This document shows, piece after piece, positions 60,672 through 64,000 of a DNA stretch of 64,000 bases. Below the pieces are notes generated by a model. It was given only the letters and a program-made list of their open reading frames with translations, had not been told where the DNA came from and made no database searches. The stretch's first letter is position 1. Every line of letters starts with the position of its first letter. The stretch covers positions 124,001 through 188,000 of the forward strand of contig DASVPY010000089.1 in the NCBI GenBank assembly GCA_036389395.1, in the 5' to 3' direction. The stretch is from QHXQ01 sp036389395. GTDB taxonomy: Bacteria; Acidobacteriota; Blastocatellia; Pyrinomonadales; Pyrinomonadaceae. A program made the translations under genes and the position numbers.

Positions 60672-60811
60672 GAGAGCAGCCAGGAGCCAGAAGCCGGAAG
60701 CCAGGAGGAAGACGGGCGGTCTTTCATCTCCGGCCTCGTTCTTCTTTCCTTCGGTCGTTGCGACTGCCGCCTTCCTTCTTCTGGCTTCTGACTCCTGACT
60801 CCTGACTTCTC
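60672..60811. repeat. Heptamer hairpin (CAGGAGC and GAAGCCA types)
   Basis: The left arm 60672-60711 (CAGGAGC, CAGAAGC, CGGAAGC units) pairs with 60771-60811 (TTCTGGC, TTCTGAC, TCCTGAC units). It lies between cdaA and cdaR and ends four bases before the cdaR ATG. Confidence 0.85.
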
Positions 60812-60815
60812 GCTT

Positions 60816-61790
60816 ATGACCCTGCGCGAACTGGAACGGGACGCCGCGCTGATGGGGCGGCGTTGGCTGCACGAGCTGCTGTTCGAGGCTTGGGGCCTCA
60901 AGCTGCTGGCGCTCGTCATCACGGCCGGGCTGTGGTGGGGCGTGACGAGCCAGCGGACGCCCGCCGCCGTGCGCCTGCGCCGCGTGCAACTCTTCCTCGT
61001 GCTGCCGAGCGACGTGGAGTTGAGCAACGATCTGCGCGAGGAGTTGGACGTGTCCCTGCGCGGCAGCCAGCGCGCGCTCGCCGCTTTGAAGGCCGGCGAC
61101 GTGATCGTCAACTACGACGCGAGCAGCCTGCAACCCGGCACGCACCTCGTCCGGCTCACGCCGCAGGACGTGACGCTCGAACTGCCCGAAGGCATCAGCC
61201 CCGGCAGCGTCCAGATCGAGCGCATCGAGCCGGCCGGCATCAAGCTGCAACTGGAGCGGCGCGTCGAGCGCGAGTTCGCCGTGAGCGTCCCCGTCGTCGG
61301 GCAGCCCGCCAAAGGGTTCGAGCTGATCGGCGTGACGGCCGTGCCCGAACGCGTCCGCGTGCGCGGGCCTGAGAGCCACGTCAACGCGTTGCAGAAGGTG
61401 CAGACCGAGCCGGTCGCGGTTGACGACCGCGCCGACAGTTTCGCCGTCCGCCAGGTGGTCGTGGACATCCCCGACCCGAAGCTCGTGCCGCAGGAGACGG
61501 CCGTGGACGTGCAGGTGCAGATCGGCGAGCTGCGCGTTGAGAAGACGCTGACCGGCGTCAGCGTGCGCGCGGCGGGCGACGCGGGCGCGCCGCAGCCGGC
61601 GCAGGCCGACGTGACCGTGCGCGGCCCGCGCTCGGCGGTCGAAGACCTTACGCCCGACAGCGTCACGCTCCTGCTCGAACCCGCGCCCGACGGCCGGCTC
61701 AAGCCGCGCCTCCAATTCGCGCCCGGCTCGCCCCCCGCCCGCGTCGAACTGATCTCAACCGCCCCGACCGACTTCACGATCAAGAGATGA
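60816..61790 (+). CDS. cdaR: CdaA regulator CdaR (YbbR domains)
   Basis: A 324-residue protein with an N-terminal membrane helix (WGLKLLALVITAGLWWGV) and three to four YbbR-like beta domains (VQLFLVLPSDVEL..., VSVPVVGQPAKGFELIGVTAVPERVRVRGPES, VDVQVQIGELRVEKTLTGVSV). CdaR is extracytoplasmic and modulates CdaA. Position between cdaA and glmM confirms the identity. Confidence 0.9.
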   Translation: MTLRELERDAALMGRRWLHELLFEAWGLKLLALVITAGLWWGVTSQRTPAAVRLRRVQLFLVLPSDVELSNDLREELDVSLRGSQRALAALKAGDVIVNYDASSLQPGTHLVRLTPQDVTLELPEGISPGSVQIERIEPAGIKLQLERRVEREFAVSVPVVGQPAKGFELIGVTAVPERVRVRGPESHVNALQKVQTEPVAVDDRADSFAVRQVVVDIPDPKLVPQETAVDVQVQIGELRVEKTLTGVSVRAAGDAGAPQPAQADVTVRGPRSAVEDLTPDSVTLLLEPAPDGRLKPRLQFAPGSPPARVELISTAPTDFTIKR

Positions 61791-61794
61791 AAAA

Positions 61795-61912
61795 CCGTCC
61801 GTCGTCCGTGGTCAGTTGTCCGTTGTTCTGCCGGCGCGAGTTGAGCGCCGCAGAGGAAACGAACGAGTAACGAAACGAGCACAACGGACGACGGACAACG
61901 GACAGCTTTTAA
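61795..61912. repeat. Heptamer hairpin (CGTCCGT type) abutting glmM
   Basis: The left arm 61795-61830 has GTCCGTC, GTCCGTG, GTCAGTT, GTCCGTT units; the right arm 61876-61912 has ACAACGG, ACGACGG, ACAACGG units then ACAGCTTTTAA. It ends on the base before the glmM ATG and spans the cdaR-glmM gap. Confidence 0.85.
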
Positions 61913-63283
61913 ATGAAGCGACTCTTCGGCACAGACGGTATGCGGGGCGCGGCGGGCGCGTTCCCGCTCGACGCGGCGACGATGCGCGTGACGGGCGCGT
62001 CTCTGGCCCGGCACTTGGCGGCGCGCTTGGGGCGCGCGCCGCGCATCGTCACGGGGCGCGACACGCGCGAGTCGGGCGCGTGGCTCGAAGCGGCGCTCGG
62101 CGCGGGCGCGCGCGTGGCCGGCGCGCGGGTCAAATCGGCCGGCGTCATCACGACGCCCGGCGTCGCCTACCTCGCGCGCGCGCTGCCGGCGGACGCGGGC
62201 GTCGTCATCAGCGCCTCGCACAATCCCTACGAAGACAACGGCGTCAAAATCTTCGCGCCCACAGGCCGCAAGCTCGACGACGCCACCGAGCGCCTCATCG
62301 AGGCCGACATCAACGGCGCGGTCGCCGCAAGCGCGTGGCGGCCCGGCGCGGAACCGCTGACCGGCAAGCCGCCCGGCGCGGCCGCGACCGCGCTGCATGT
62401 GCGTTACACCGACTACCTCGCCGAACAGGTCGGCGCGGGGCTGCGGCTCGACGGGCTGACGCTGGTCGTGGACTGCGCCAACGGTGCGGCGACGGAATTT
62501 GCGCCGAAGCTGTTCGCGCGGCTCGGCGCGCGCGTCGTCGCCGTCGGCGACGCGCCCGACGGGCGCAACATCAACCGCGAGTGCGGCTCACTCTTCGTCG
62601 AGCGTCTTTGTGCGCGCGTCACCGGCGAGGGCGCGCAACTCGGCGTGGCGTTCGACGGCGACGCCGACCGCGCGCTCTTCGTGGACGCGCAGGGCGCGGT
62701 CGTGGACGGCGACGCGACGCTCTGGGTCTTGGCGCAGCACATGGCCGCGCGCGGCGAGTTGACGCAACGCCTCGTCGTCGCCACCGTGATGAGCAACATC
62801 GGCCTGGAGCTGGCGCTCAAGGGGCGCGGCTTCGAGCTGCGGCGCACGGACGTGGGCGACAAGTACGTGCTCGAAGAGTTGCTGGCAACGGGCGCTAGCC
62901 TGGGCGGCGAGCAGTCCGGGCACATCATCCTCCCGCGCCTGAGTCTGGCGGGCGACGGTCTCGTCACCACGCTCTGCCTCTTGCGCGCCATGAGCGACGC
63001 CGGGCGACCCTTGCACGAACTGACCGCGGGCTTCGTGCGCTACCCGCAGGTGCTCGTCAACGTGCGCGTCGCCGAGAAGCGCCCCTTCGCGGACGTGCCG
63101 GAGATCGCGCGGCACGTCGCCGCCACCGAGGCGCAACTCGCCGGGCAGGGGCGTCTGCTCCTGCGTTACTCCGGCACGGAGCCGCTGGCGCGCGTCATGA
63201 TCGAAGGCCGGCGGCAGGACGAGATCGAGCGGCTCGCACACGCGCTCGCAGACACCATCCGCCAAGCCCTCGGCACTGGGTAG
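61913..63283 (+). CDS. glmM: Phosphoglucosamine mutase GlmM
   Basis: A 456-residue enzyme converting glucosamine-6-phosphate to glucosamine-1-phosphate for peptidoglycan. N-terminal KRLFGTDGMRGAAG, active Ser in ISASHNPYEDNGVKIF, metal loop FDGDADRALFVD, substrate loop GGEQSGHIIL, and phosphate-binding LLRYSGTEPLARVMIEG. It also binds and inhibits CdaA in species with this gene order. The ATG directly follows the heptamer hairpin. Confidence 0.96.
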   Translation: MKRLFGTDGMRGAAGAFPLDAATMRVTGASLARHLAARLGRAPRIVTGRDTRESGAWLEAALGAGARVAGARVKSAGVITTPGVAYLARALPADAGVVISASHNPYEDNGVKIFAPTGRKLDDATERLIEADINGAVAASAWRPGAEPLTGKPPGAAATALHVRYTDYLAEQVGAGLRLDGLTLVVDCANGAATEFAPKLFARLGARVVAVGDAPDGRNINRECGSLFVERLCARVTGEGAQLGVAFDGDADRALFVDAQGAVVDGDATLWVLAQHMAARGELTQRLVVATVMSNIGLELALKGRGFELRRTDVGDKYVLEELLATGASLGGEQSGHIILPRLSLAGDGLVTTLCLLRAMSDAGRPLHELTAGFVRYPQVLVNVRVAEKRPFADVPEIARHVAATEAQLAGQGRLLLRYSGTEPLARVMIEGRRQDEIERLAHALADTIRQALGTG

Positions 63284-63436
63284 ATTCCGCCCGCGCGGGA
63301 AAACTTTACGTGCCGGTGCGAGCAAGTTTTACACGCCGACAGTCGCGGCCGGCTCTGTGCGCTGCGCCCGCGGCGGCGTGAAAGTTGCGAAAGCTCAGTA
63401 AAATCGCGTCGCGCGCCGCACGCCGGCACAAGACTA

Positions 63437-63466
63437 TTGCGTGGCACATGCGTTGCACGCTATAGT
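63437..63466 (+). promoter_or_regulatory. Promoter of small RNA copy 2
   Basis: TTGCGT (63437-63442), 18-base spacer, TATAGT (63461-63466). Predicted start near 63473. Confidence 0.75.
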
Positions 63467-63472
63467 GTGGGG

Positions 63473-63585
63473 CAAGAGAGACGGTTGGTGGATCCTCCGT
63501 CTCAGTGGTTGCTGGGGTGAGGACAGTAACCACGAATTAGAACCGGCGCAGCAACCCCCAAAGGTTGCTGCGCCGGTTCTGTTTT
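63473..63585 (+). ncRNA. Paralogous small RNA, copy 2
   Basis: The same architecture as at 46.9 kb: P1 GAGACGG/CCGTCTC with loop TTGGTGGATCCT; P2, a 10-bp stem GTGGTTGCTG/CAGTAACCAC (63505-63533) with loop GGGTGAGGA; then a terminator. Relative to copy 1, P2 has three two-sided compensatory changes and two G-U/G-C exchanges, while both loop words are unchanged. Length ~113 bases. Confidence 0.78.
63542..63585 (+). terminator. Rho-independent terminator of small RNA copy 2
   Basis: ACCGGCGCAGCAACC pairs with GGTTGCTGCGCCGGT, loop CCCAAA, followed by TCTGTTTTTG. Perfect 15-bp stem. Confidence 0.87.
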
Positions 63586-63662
63586 TGCGCGCCGATACAG
63601 GTGACGAGAATTCCGCCCGCGCGGCTTTGTGCTCGCCGTCGCTTTCTGGTTATTGTTAGCCG

Positions 63663-64000
63663 ATGAAGCCGGGCGACTACCGCCGCGAGTACGCCGCCTG
63701 CTGCGCCGCGCGGGCGCGCGCGCGCTACGACTATTGCGCCGGGCGCACGCCCGCGCCGCAACTCGCCCCGCTCCGAGACCGCTACGCAGACCTCTGGACG
63801 CCCGCGCAGATCGCAGACCTCGAACGCGCGCACGCCGACACACCCGCGCAGTTCGAGACCGAGCGCGCGGCCCTCGCGCGGCTCGCCGACGCCGCCCGGC
63901 TCGGTTACGTCGCGGCGCGGGCCAGCGCCGTCGCCGAAGAGTTGCAACGGTGCGAGGCGGCGACCGTCGTCCGCTGGGGCGACGCGCGCGTCGCGACGGC
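63663..64000 (+). CDS. Unknown helical protein, cut by the window end
   Basis: An open frame from ATG 63663 to the last base (~112 residues visible). It begins KPGDYRREYAACCAARARARYDYCAG and continues as Ala/Arg/Glu-rich helices (LRDRYADLWTPAQIADLERAHADTP, ALARLADAARLGYVAARASAVAEEL). Its composition fits the genome's coding style and the frame has no stop, so it is probably real. No domain can be named from this part; the rest lies outside the window. Confidence 0.6.
   Translation, partial: MKPGDYRREYAACCAARARARYDYCAGRTPAPQLAPLRDRYADLWTPAQIADLERAHADTPAQFETERAALARLADAARLGYVAARASAVAEELQRCEAATVVRWGDARVAT

Overview
The window is GC-rich (roughly 70 percent by eye), chromosomal in character, and most consistent with an Acidobacteriota genome, probably class Blastocatellia. 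The taxon is inferred from gene content: a TIGR02999-type ECF sigma factor beside a kinase with PD40/TolB repeats, an Oar-like TonB receptor with an N-terminal carboxypeptidase-regulatory domain, Ycf48-like repeats, and many secreted proteins of unknown function. No rRNA, recognisable tRNA, insertion sequence, prophage or CRISPR array was seen.

Layout. 1-4 kb: end of a secreted protein, an SRP RNA (ffs), a VOC protein, dnaX and a TM2-like protein. 4-14 kb: a TPR metallopeptidase, a Uma2 protein, a Ycf48-like protein, RNase HI overlapping an SbcC/Rad50-like ATPase, and an MFS carrier. 14-19 kb (minus strand): lepA between two toxin-antitoxin modules with a vestigial lepA 3' end, then an AT-rich TcmP/DUF5131 pair. 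19-32 kb: ROK kinase, UspA, DedA, GHMP kinase, ECF sigma plus kinase, amidohydrolase, Nudix, a PyrE-like enzyme, recR and ybaB. 33-39 kb: a large beta-helix/lamin-tail secreted protein, a UvrD-like helicase, an esterase. 40-44 kb: an McrC-McrB restriction locus whose McrB carries an EVE-like insertion. 44-50 kb: hutI, a structured leader plus crcB, a small RNA, a receiver-only regulator, and a PiT transporter with its DUF47 partner. 50-64 kb: TonB receptor, thioredoxin-like protein, GGDEF-EAL protein, MreB homologue, site-2 protease, the cdaA-cdaR-glmM c-di-AMP/cell-wall cluster, a second copy of the small RNA, and a gene running off the end.

Three non-coding patterns stand out. (1) At least 18 loci carry arrays of degenerate 7-base repeats, mostly arranged as long hairpins between genes and often ending at the next start codon; one is translated in frame inside the kinase activation loop. 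(2) Two paralogous ~110-nt RNAs at 46.9 and 63.5 kb share promoters, two hairpins with compensatory changes, fixed loops and terminators. (3) The crcB leader has a strong promoter, a 15-nt complement of the 16S rRNA 3' end, a folded region and a terminator. TTAA elements repeated every 11 bp, resembling Pho boxes, occur at four places between 53.3 and 57.0 kb.
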